NCBI RefSeq assembly: GCF_024868665.1
Contig: NC_079902.1
Span: 12,056,550 to 12,120,549, forward strand
Origin: Triplophysa rosa
Taxonomy: Eukaryota; Chordata; Actinopteri; Cypriniformes; Nemacheilidae
DNA length: 64,000 nt
Direction of reading: 5' to 3'
Shown: positions 50,198 to 59,985 of the stretch, piece by piece
How the letters are laid out: the number at the start of each line of letters is the position of its first letter
How positions within the stretch are numbered: the stretch's first letter is position 1
Translations under genes and position numbers: made by a program
Notes under the pieces: generated by a model
What the model was told of the DNA's origin: nothing
The model's database searches: none
What the model saw: the letters and a program-made list of their open reading frames with translations, nothing else

Positions 50198-51338
50198 GGG
50201 TGGGTTGCACCAACAAGGATTAGGTTTAAATCTAGATTAAATCAAGGTTTAATTAATAATTCCGTTGCACCAAACTGTAAACCTTGTTTAAAAATAATCA
50301 GGTTTATATTTAAGATATCATTTGATCCAGGTTTTAATTTTGCAGTAAATCTAGATTAACTTTAATTCTGTTGCTCCATTATTTTAAATTCGGATTTATC
50401 TCTCAATTAGGGATTAACTTTAAACCAGCTACTGAGGAGGTTTTTAAAAAAAAACATTTATAATAAAATGTGCGGGGAAAATGATCAGAAACCGACACAT
50501 AAGCGTCATGTCATACTTCAGTGATGTGTTTATTGTAAATAAAAATGGAAATAAATAAAACACCTCAGCAGGAGTGAGGGCATGGTGGTTTGATAAACTG
50601 GGTGGCCGGCTGTGAAGCATCAAGTTCAAGATGCCCTGCTTTCTTATGCAATACATACAAGCACAACGTCTGTGATTAAACGGAAAAGGCCGACATCCTG
50701 AGAAGAGTTGTTATTTTAGCGGCACCAGTGACCAGGGACATCGGTATTGTGGGCGCCTTGTCTAAATTGTGGTCCGGTCCGGTCCCGAACAGGCGCACCT
50801 CAGCCGGCGGTGCTGCCGCAAACAGCCCCAGAACACGACCGAGGACGACCCCCGGAAACACAATCGCCTACCGGGGCCGTTCGTGGCGGCAGAGGTTCAC
50901 CTGCTCGTGATTCCCGTACTGCGCTCTTCTCTCTTATTGTCTGCTCCAGTCGCGAGCTGCAGGATAATGATGCGGATCAACTGTCATATCTGTACACTGT
51001 CATGGCGCTCAAGGCTTGTGAAATGTGTTTATGGATGATCAGACTGATCAACAAATTATCCAGAGAGAGGTTTTAAATAGCAAAATTACGTTTCTTTTAC
51101 ATGCACGAGCTGTGAAACACTGTTGCTGTTTAGTTACACCGGCAAATCCATCATGGTGGACAAAATTAATCGCATGTGACGGTTTAAATACAGGTTAAAG
51201 TTTTAATCCACAATTTGTTAATCTCGGTTTAAAATTAAGTGGTGCAAAGCAATTTGAATTAAATTAAAACTAGGATCAACAAACCCTAGATTAGCTCTAA
51301 ACTCTGTTTACATTAATCCTTGTTGGTGCAACCCACCC
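50198..51338. mobile_element. Harbinger-like element, GGGTGGGTTGCACCAACAAG family
   Basis: Perfect inverted ends GGGTGGGTTGCACCAACAAG and CTTGTTGGTGCAACCCACCC; CTA at 50195-50197 and 51339-51341 fits a 3-bp TSD. The interior is GC-rich at 50,700-50,950, where short open frames run on both strands (50747-51076 plus, 50676-50861 minus). I recognise none of them. They may be an eroded first exon of the DNA-binding ORF. Confidence 0.75.
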
Positions 51339-51668
51339 CTAAACTCTAAAAAATACTGGCTTGTGGTTTTTTGACCACATGATTGGGTCCGAAATGAAAG
51401 ATTTTTTGGGTTAATTTATCCCAATGGTTGGGTTTGTCTCTTTTTTATACTAAATACCTCCGCTTCTCTTCGGGTCCTGATCACACTGTCTGGGATTATT
51501 TCTGCAATAACAACCGGCTGCCGTACATTATCCCTTACTTAATGCACGGGTAGTTCCAGTCAATTTGATCAACATTTAAAATGAACTCACAAAAATATCT
51601 GTCATTTTCACCTGTCTGATTAAAAATTACATTGTAAACATCAATAACAGCTTTAACTTGGCAAATGA

Positions 51669-51814
51669 CCATGGTATAAGTGGGATAATCTACAGCTAGG
51701 CTTGCATTAAAGGATTTTAATGCACTTCGCGGAGGCCTCCTTGGCCTCCACGTCTTACTTATTATCCTTTAATGCACGGCTAGCTGTGGATTATCCCGTA
51801 CTTACTAAACCATG
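51669..51814. repeat. Long imperfect hairpin (arms about 46 nt)
   Basis: CCATGGTATAAGTGGGATAA...GCATTAAAGGA is mirrored by TCCTTTAATGCA...GGATTATCCCGTACTTACTA...CCATGG. The loop contains GGAGGCCTCCTTGGCCTCC. It resembles a fish MITE end-pair; superfamily unknown. Confidence 0.65.
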
Positions 51815-52898
51815 GGTTAAAAAATAACCCTTGCACTAGCTGCGTGTATATAGAATTTCGGTCATTACTGTATCTCATGAAGACAACAAATCATCAGGAT
51901 AGTGGTGGAAGCACTGACAACAGATTCAAGGAATACAACTCATACTCAGTCTATTTCTTTCTCCTTCTGTCTGTAACACACGCACGCAACAATGATTAAG
52001 AGTCCACAAAACACAGAGAGAACGGCTCCCACACATGTTCAACCACATTTACGGTATTTATGCAAAGTACACAGTCAGCACTCTTCTCAATATCCAACAA
52101 GCCAATCAGAACGCCACGCTAAAACAAAATGATGAAGAAATGAAATGCATCTCTTTATATTTTCTTTGTAGATAGATGGAGTGGTTTCTGAACTTTGCTA
52201 CAGCATTCACTTTTAGCATTTGTTGGTGAAGTGTCAGAGTCTCCAATAGAATTAGAAGAACTCCCAAGTCAGCTGAAAGCGGATGACTTGAGAAATGCTG
52301 AGGATCAGCAAAGGAGGCTTAAGGTCAGCTCTTGAAGATACGTCTTCACTAAGCTCTCCTAGTTTTTTCACGACAGACTCTCTGTATATACAGTATAATC
52401 CATCAGAAGAAGCCTCATTAAAGCCTGCATTACCATCACAGGACAGCTCTGTTCATTTATAAAAATTAAACTGCCTTGAATTTGAGCTTTAAAAATAAAT
52501 AACCAAAAAATAATAATTAGTAACCTACATATGACTTGTGCACTAGATTCCAAGTCTTTCTGAAGTTATACGATAGCTTTGGATGACAGACAAACCCATA
52601 TTTAAATCATTTGTAACATTACTATATGGACATCTTTTAAACATAAGAAGATATTTCCTTTATCTGCAGAGTGAAGGCTGTTAAAATTTCACCTATTTCA
52701 ACTTAAAAACTAGCTCAAACGCTGCCTTACATTTATATTAAAATTATATTAAGCCTAAACATTATATTAAACCCAGTTTAAAGTCAGTTTAAAAGAATTT
52801 AAGTTCAATTGACTTACCATAACCACCAAATTGATTTGACTTAAAATTAAGGCAACTTTTGAACTACACTTTATAAATTGAACTTTGACTTTAGCGAC
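51815..52898. other. Noncoding stretch
   Basis: AT-rich toward 52,700-52,890 with repeated TTTAAA/ATTAAG words. No gene. Confidence 0.45.
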
Positions 52899-52902
52899 TT
52901 AA

Positions 52903-53277
52903 AGGAACAGTTCACCCAAAAATAAATTCTGTCATGAATTACATCCTTACGTTGTTCCAAACCTGTATAAATGTCTTTGTTCTCTTGAACACAAAGAAAA
53001 ATATTTGGAATGTTAGCAACTGAGATTTTTGGGGCAGCATTGACTACCATAGTAGAAAATAATTATTGTTTTTTTTTTGCTTTGTTAAACAAAAGAAGAT
53101 ATTTCGAAGAATTTAGGACAATAAACAGTTCTGGGGAACCCTTGACTACCATTTTCTGACTACCCCAGAAACCTCAGTTGCTAACATTCTTCTAAATATC
53201 TTTCTTTGTGTTCTACAGAACAAAGAAAACTATACAGGTTTGGAACTAGGTTTTCATTTTTTGGGTGGAGTATCCCT
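52903..53277. mobile_element. TTAA-flanked MITE, AGGGATAGTTCACC family, complete
   Basis: TTAA at 52899-52902 and 53278-53281. Left end AGGAACAGTTCACCC, right end GGAGTATCCCT. Confidence 0.85.
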
Positions 53278-53281
53278 TTAA

Positions 53282-54521
53282 TCGTTTTGCCATCAAACAA
53301 ACAAATGTTGTCTCTGGTGGACATTGTGTTCGATGTGATACAGCAATGCTGTTCTCTCCTTCTCAGAGCCTCATACTGTGAATCATCCAGCAATCACACT
53401 TTGCTCATTCATACGCTCATTCCTCCCCCAGAAAGCGCGTTTCTGGTGCTGGTGCACTCTCACAAAGACCTCAAAGAATTATAGTACTCAAGGTGACCTC
53501 ATCAGGACCTCTGGCGCTGAGGTTATTCAACGATCCTCCAGGGCGGCAGTGAGAACAGCGCAACAGCTCATTATCACATGGAAGCGGGTGGAGACAATGC
53601 GTTTGAAAAGACAAACAACTTAATTAACTTCGGTGCAGCCTTTAACTTCATCTCTGAATAGCGGAGAAAAAGCCGCTTAGTACATAATAGCAGCAATCGC
53701 GTAATTACGGCCTGCTCACATGTTTACGCACATAGATGTTGTGAAAGATGTATGAAAAAGACACACGAGTATGTGAGCTGCATGCCATCTCTCTCTCTAT
53801 CTCTCTCACCCTGCGCTCTGTACCGCCACAATCAAAGGTTTCATTGACTGCAGTGTGCAGCGAGCGCGTGCAGAAAGCCATCAATTTCTAAAATAACCTT
53901 TCCTGCTCAATCCTGTCCCCCACCCCATCCCCTGAATAAATCATAAGCCCCTCGTCTCAGCATAAGTGATCCTGTATTGCCTCACTACATCTACATGTCA
54001 CAGGTTGACATTCCCGCTACGCTAAAGTCGTGTACAAGGGAGATTCAATTAAGTCAAGAATGTGCTACAACAGAGGCCTGTCAGGATGATCAGTTTAGCG
54101 TCCGGTCTGTTAATATAGGACAGGTCACCTGGAGCGCAGGAACTGTTTTGTAGGCAGCGTAAAAAGCCACAGGCAAAATAAGAGCCTGAATCAGTGATAA
54201 ATATAGGAGGGGCATAAGGGCCAAAGAGTGCGACTCTTTTTGTGTGCCAGGACAGGATGAGAACATACACATACGGTGCCGCAAAGCGGCAGGACGGCTA
54301 AAGGGCCATCTGTCCCTAGAGCAGGGTAAACACAGCTCTGAACTACATGTGCAGTCATGAGACAGGATTCAAAGGTTTTTTCTCAGGATGAGTATGTTCA
54401 GTAACAGTTTTGTTTTAAGTGCTAACATGAGAAATAAGGTTCACAACAAAAACAACCTCCAGACCATTTATGTAAAGTAAGCAGCTAAACCATCACAGTT
54501 CTAATGTGATAAATGTAAGTA
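53282..54521. other. Noncoding stretch
   Basis: Pyrimidine-rich run (CTCTCTCTCTATCTCTCTC) at about 53,790. No exon or element ends recognised. Confidence 0.45.
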
Positions 54522-54525
54522 TTAA

Positions 54526-54776
54526 AGAGATCAATTATCCAATTATAAAAAATATTTCATCATTTATTCATCCTCATGTCATTCCAAACCTGTATGACTT
54601 TTTTTTGAAGAATGTTGGTAACCAAAACAACATTGGCCCCTTTGACATTGAATGGACACAAAACCACATTTCTCAAAATATTTTCTATTGTGTTCTGAAA
54701 AGAGTCATATCCAGGTTTTGATCGACATGAGGGTGAATTAATGATGACAGAATTTTAATTTTTGTGTGAAATATCC
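54526..54776. mobile_element. Degenerate AGGGATAGTTCACC-family MITE
   Basis: TTAA at 54522. It retains CATCCTCATGTCATTCCAAA, AAGAATGTTGGTAACCAAAA and GTGTGAAATATCC. Confidence 0.7.
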
Positions 54777-56036
54777 TTTTCTGACCACATGTGACCAGGT
54801 CCAGGAATCAAAATAGACATCATTACATAGATTACAACTGTGAACAACCTATTTAATTGCAAAGGTCATAGAGAATAAGATTACAAATTGGGCAAACAAA
54901 TTACTAAAATGCTACAAAATGCTGGAACAATACGGTCCCTTTCAGAGGTGGACAGTAACGAAGTAAATTTACCTGAGTACTGTACTTAAGTACACTTTTT
55001 GAGTATCTGTACTTTACTTGAGTATTATTTTTTTCTGAGTACTTGTACTTTAACTTCACTACATTTGAAGGACAAATATCATACTTTTTACTCCACTACA
55101 TTTATAAAAAGGTCCAAAAGTAGAAAATGGTTACTAAGCAGCGGGGTTTCCTGAGTGCGCAATTTATCTGGCTTGCGATCTGCCAGGACCTTTTACTGTT
55201 GCCAAGTATTTCAGTTTTTCTAAGCTCGCGGTTTTCCGGCAAGCTTTGAATGGCCATTTGGCAGATTTTTTTAACACAAATCTGGTAACTCTGGGATCTT
55301 CCCCGCTAAACTAATGTAAACGTAGGCGCTGCTACACCGTTGATAGCGCTCTAAAAAGGCAAATAGAACAATAAAAGACGAAAAAGGCAGATGATAAAGT
55401 GTGGTGTAATCATCTGTGGGTTACGATCAGTCAAAGATCGTAGAAACATTGTCATGAAAATGATCGACACAATGGCTAAACGGTAAATAAGCATCACATA
55501 CACCTTGAGTTACGCGTGCGTGTTAACTTCTGATCTGCTGCTGTATCATTTAAAGCAATTTGTGAATGAATGATATTTTTACTGAAGTAACTATAGTTGA
55601 AGTATTCCTGTTGAAATAAAAACAATAGAACCCTGCCCAAAATAGAACATAAAATGTAATGGATTTAATGGTTATAATGGGAATTGTACTACTTGTTGTC
55701 TACTTGTATGTGATGGATTCTATTGGTGGGATGGTAAATCCTATTGTAATAAAACCCAAAACACACTACAAAGAGAAATTTAATTAAAAAATCTCATTCT
55801 AATTTAAAAATGCATTGTTTTTCTTCAGCAGGGATGGTATTTTCAGTAAAACCACCGTATCCACAAATTTACCATTTTCTATATATAGGAACCATACTCC
55901 AATTAATAATCTTTAGTAAAACCACAGCAACTAAAAATACCATAGTTTCATTTTACTAGCTATAGTTTATGTTTGTAGTTTAATTATGGCAATACAAATG
56001 GTAATAATCCAACAAACACATGGCTTCTACACTTAA

Positions 56037-57208
56037 AGGTACAGTGCGGGATGTTTTGTATGATCTATTAACAGAAATGCAATATAACATACAAAACTGT
56101 GTCTTTAGATGTGTATAAAAACGTTACGTAATGAAAAGTTATGTTTTTATTACCTTAGAATAAACCAGTTGTATCTACATAGGGAGCGGGCCTATCTACA
56201 TCGAATTTGTTATGTTGCGCAGCCATGTTTTGTACAGTAAGCTCTAACGGACAAACAGCTCTACAGAGCGCGTTTCGTATATGTTGGTCTTCGTCTGTGT
56301 TTTTATACGCAGCTTGCGTCATCACTGAGTTGAAGACGCACAAAGTAGTAAGTCGTAGTACGGAGAGGAGGAGGAGTAGTCGTCGTCTAGCTGAAGCAAT
56401 TGATTGTTCTGTCTTAGAAGTTTTGATAAAATGGAGGACCATGCGTATTGTGCACAAGCGCCGACAGAGCGTGAATCGCCGTCGTCAAAGAAGCGCAAAC
56501 GTGATGCTGCCAGACGAATTAGAGACAAACGGCGGCAGAAATCCAGGATAAACATCGATGTATCTATTACCAGATGGAAGGCACGGTTGAAAGACAAATG
56601 TTTTCAAGGCGACGCCGAAGTTGCCTGTTTTCTGCTAGACTGGTAAGATAATTCAACATTTTCAATGTTTCCACTTTTTCAATGTTTACCAAACAACTGT
56701 TTTGTTGAAATGGTAACGTTAGCATTTTATACAAATGGCCATATAACCTCCGAATAATAGTGTTTTTCCGTCCCTGCGGTACGTACTCCGGTTGTTCCTG
56801 ACTTTACAAAGGGGGAGACAAACGTCTACTAACTTACACCTAACTGCCTATGTCGCTGTCAGAACAAACGCTTTGAACAGCGTTGCTATTTATGATTAGC
56901 TAACTTTAGTTACTTCACTACTCTCAGCGTGTACTAGATAGCACGCAAGAAATATATCTAATTATATAATTGTATGAATTGAAAAACAGTAACTTTCGCA
57001 ATAGAATACATGTTAAATGATTAATTACGTTAATATATTGCCTTACCTGCTTGTATCACTACTATCCGCTGTCTCAGTAGACGACATCCTTTTTTACTGT
57101 TGCGGCCTCTGTCGTAATTCGAAAGGGAGGGGTGGGCAAATGACTCAGAGATTCGTTGCAAAACTATAATACAAAGATAGTGGCCGCTGATTTTCAAGAA
57201 CTGCGCCT
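56037..57208 (+). mobile_element. TTAA-target DNA element nested in the 2.8-kb hAT
   Basis: TTAA at 56033-56036 and 57209-57212. Ends AGGTACAGTGCGGGATG and GAACTGCGCCT. TTAA targeting fits Kolobok or piggyBac. It carries one exon-like ORF (56431-56642). Confidence 0.65.
56431..56642 (+). pseudogene. Exon-like ORF encoding a basic ~70-aa segment, within the TTAA element
   Basis: ATG at 56431 opens 70 codons plus two bases, ending at donor GTAAG. The segment contains SSKKRKRDAARRIRDKRR, KSRINIDVSITRWKARLKDK, then GDAEVACFLLD. The basic start looks like a nuclear-localisation stretch, and the W-centred block resembles the start of proteins predicted from repeats in many fish genomes. No downstream exon was found before the element ends at 57208. 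Probably a transposon-derived first exon. Function unknown. Confidence 0.45.
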
Positions 57209-57414
57209 TTAACTATTTACAAGAACCTTACTACTTACTGGTAAATTGCTGCTAAAACTGGTAAAGGGAATATACAAAATAAAAGAACACTGCTCATAAA
57301 TACATATAGGACTAGGGGGCTAATGAGGATAATTAGGCTAAATGATCATGCAGGATTACTGTATATCTAAACTAGACATGTACAGTATGTGCTAAACATA
57401 TAAAGCTCTTGAAG

Positions 57415-57515
57415 GAGTTGCTCACTGCAAAATTTGCCCCCATTGACTTTCCATGGTAGGAATAAAAATTACTATGGAAAGTCAATGGGGGCAAATTTTG
57501 AAGTGAACTACTCCT
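57415..57515. mobile_element. Small hairpin MITE (TTTGCCCCCATTGACTTTCC)
   Basis: AAAATTTGCCCCCATTGACT and AGTCAATGGGGGCAAATTTT are perfect complements around a 30-nt centre. The right flank is TTAA, the left TTGA. Confidence 0.8.
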
Positions 57516-57927
57516 TTAATACAACTGATACTGTGAGCTACTCAGTGTATTCAGTAGGTTGCTTCAGAGGCATAAGGTATACGACAATAAAACAATGCAC
57601 AACTGACATAAAGGAAATTTACTTTTAATACTTGAGTACTTTTAAAAGCACGTACTTCTGTACTTTTACTTAAGTAAGAATCTGTCTTTACAACTTTTAC
57701 TTGTAGTGGAGTAATATTTGACCAGTAGTATCTGTACTTTCACTCAAGTAAGGAAGTTGTGTACTTCGTCCACCTCTGGTCCCTTTATAAGGTATAAAAT
57801 ATTTGCCAATATTTAGGTTGCATAATACAGATAATATGTTTATGTTGCATAATACAAATACTGTAAATGAGTGAAGTATATGTGAATATAAGAATATATA
57901 AGCGTGTGTGATATAAGTGTGTACACA

Positions 57928-57991
57928 GTGTGTGTGTGTGTGTGCGTGTGTGTGCGTGCGTGCGTGCGTGCGTGCATGCGTGCGTGCGTGC

Positions 57992-58045
<54 letters not shown>
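57928..58045. repeat. Compound (TG)n/(TGCG)n microsatellite
   Basis: TG runs flank a TGCG array. Open frames of alternating Cys-Val and Thr-His residues on either strand (57840-58298) are artefacts of this array. Confidence 0.95.
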
Positions 58046-58049
<4 letters not shown>

Positions 58050-58301
58050 GTGTTTATTACTTTGTTGGGCCCAGTGACCAGGAGCCCACCAACAGTATGG
58101 GGTCCGAATGCATTGTGGGGCCCGAAAAACAGGGCCCCACACCGATTTCAATATAAACTGCTTCAGAAGCCTTTCCTGGCATGTCTCATGTTTTTTTTCA
58201 CTTGCCCCACGAGGTGACAAAGTATGGGTACGTGTGTGTGGGTGTGTGTGCTCTCTAGCGCCTCCATATCTGAAAATGTGGTATTGCCAAAGATACACAC
58301 T

Positions 58302-58607
58302 ACCGGAAGTGTGTATTGTCTTGTCGTTCTTTTGGCGACCACTACGGTGTTACATTTATTAAAATCCGTAATTTCACGTGTTTCGAATCAGAACCATCAG
58401 AAAAAATCTTTAAATTGAGCAACGGGTAGGTTTATATTATTTTACTGTACATTTGGTATATTTTCGTGTCAATACCAACCCCTATCAACAGACTAATTAA
58501 TGAAGTACCATTTAAATCAGATCGCTGGCTGCGTAAAGTCCACCACGGAACATTTTGGGCTTTTTATTTTTGTTACGGACAGTATTATTGCATTCCAAAC
58601 CGGAAGT
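58302..58607 (+). promoter_or_regulatory. Paired ETS-type sites, candidate promoter of the SET gene
   Basis: ACCGGAAGT occurs at 58302-58310 and again at 58599-58607, just upstream of the putative leader exon. This is the core bound by ETS/GABP factors and is frequent in TATA-less housekeeping promoters. No TATA box is evident. The promoter assignment is inferred from position and motif only. Confidence 0.35.
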
Positions 58608-58666
58608 TCCATGTGGTTGAAATGGTCAGGAACACGAACGGGGGAATGTCTACATGTAGTCGACAG
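58602..58666 (+). other. Probable 5' leader exon of the SET-domain gene
   Basis: The exon appears to end at CGACAG with donor GTAGGT at 58667. It would join the acceptor TTGTCACAG ending at 59978. An upstream ATG at 58622 is open to the donor, but if spliced to the next exon it meets TGA after 14 codons. It would therefore be an upstream ORF or a sign of alternative splicing, and the in-frame start of the SET protein is the ATG at 59986. The 5' boundary is a guess. The exon is inferred from the splice signal and the promoter-like motifs nearby. Confidence 0.4.
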
Positions 58667-59032
58667 GTAGGTTTGTCAAATTTCATTTTGTACAAGATGT
58701 AGTTTTGTTTAAACATTGTATATGATGTAGTTTCGTGTCAAGACTTACTTAATGTCGTTGCGAAATAAAATGTTTATGAATGTACTGTTTTATTCAGATC
58801 AGTATCGCTAATGTTAGATTAGCATACTCCTAGCTATTTGCTAGCATGATTATCGCATTGATGGCTAATGCGATGTATTGTATTTTTTTACTTTGATTTT
58901 AAACATTGTACATGGTTTCGTGTGAAGACTTATTTAATGTGCTTGTGCAACTAAATGTTTATTAATATATCTTTGTATTTAGATATTTAGCTGCTAATGT
59001 CTTACAGTACATGCATATGTGTATGTATATAT

Positions 59033-59836
59033 TAGAGGTGCACCGATTGACCGGCCAAAGACCGGAATCTGCCGTTTTTTTTGTATGATCGGCCGGACCG
59101 GTGACCGGCCGGTCAGCCGATCTTCTGTTGCCCGTGATGGGGGCAAGAACGTCACAGCCTTCAGTACACTCAAAGCCGCAAGTAAACCTATAACGTGCGT
59201 GCGCACAGCCTGTCTTTCACGGCTCGTTTATACTCGCGGTACGCGACTCTCTGCTGACTGCACGCGCATCATATACTGTACAGACAAAAAGGCACTGTAG
59301 TTCATCTCTCGTTGCTCCATCTACATGGTGTATGTATGCTAACAGTGATGCTACACTCATATTGAAGTCGTTCACTCTGTGTAAAACAAACGTAAATTCC
59401 ATTCAACCTGATTCCTTGTCTTACGTTAAAACTGTGGTCATTTCACCTAGGTAAAATGACATTCAACACGACTTCTACTTGTTTTTAAAAATCCAAAATA
59501 TACAAAAATGAATAAATCAACCAATATATGTGATACATATCTGATTGAGTTCTTTACTAACACAAAAAACTGCAAATACATATACATCTTTAGAGTAGAA
59601 TTCACTCATAAGATTTTTAACTTTTTTATTGAAGTTGCCGCAAAAATCAACCCACGTCTTTTAATCCTACAGACACAAGATAAAGACAATTTATTTTACA
59701 TTTCAGAAAAAATGAAATAAAGCAATGTTAGTTTCATAAACAGAAACAGACGAGAATGAAGTTGAAGTATTTTATTGTTATCTTAGACTTTTGTGAGATG
59801 AGTACAAAAATGAAAATTGCAATCGGTGCATCTCTA
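59033..59836. mobile_element. Non-autonomous hAT-type element in the first intron of the SET gene
   Basis: The ends read TAGAGGTGCACCGATTGACC and GCAATCGGTGCATCTCTA. The flanks GTATATAT at 59025-59032 and 59837-59844 are an exact 8-bp TSD, which is diagnostic of the hAT superfamily. The interior (804 bp) has no transposase; it includes a GC-rich GACCGGCCGGTC block. Confidence 0.85.
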
Positions 59837-59985
59837 GTATATATGTATGTATGTGTGTGTGTGTATATATATAACTTCTTTTTTTATATCTCAACTTACT
59901 AAACCACTAATTATTAAATGACTATTAAATGAATTCATGTGTATAGATTTTTGATTGTTTTTGAAATTCTTGTCACAGTGCCATA

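Larger units (their letters stand above)
54943..57778. mobile_element. 2.8-kb hAT-type element, CAGAGGTGGACAGTAACG family
   Basis: GTCCCTTT at 54935-54942 and 57779-57786 is an exact 8-bp TSD. Ends CAGAGGTGGACAGTAACG and TTCGTCCACCTCTG. No intact transposase. An exon-like fragment MIKCGVIICGLRSVKD (ATG 55391, donor GTAAAT about 55482) may be a relic. The element hosts two secondary insertions (56037-57208 and 57415-57515). Confidence 0.85.

Noticed and set aside
57840..58298. Open frames rich in Thr-His or Cys-Val
   Set aside because: They are translations of the (TG)n/(TGCG)n microsatellite.
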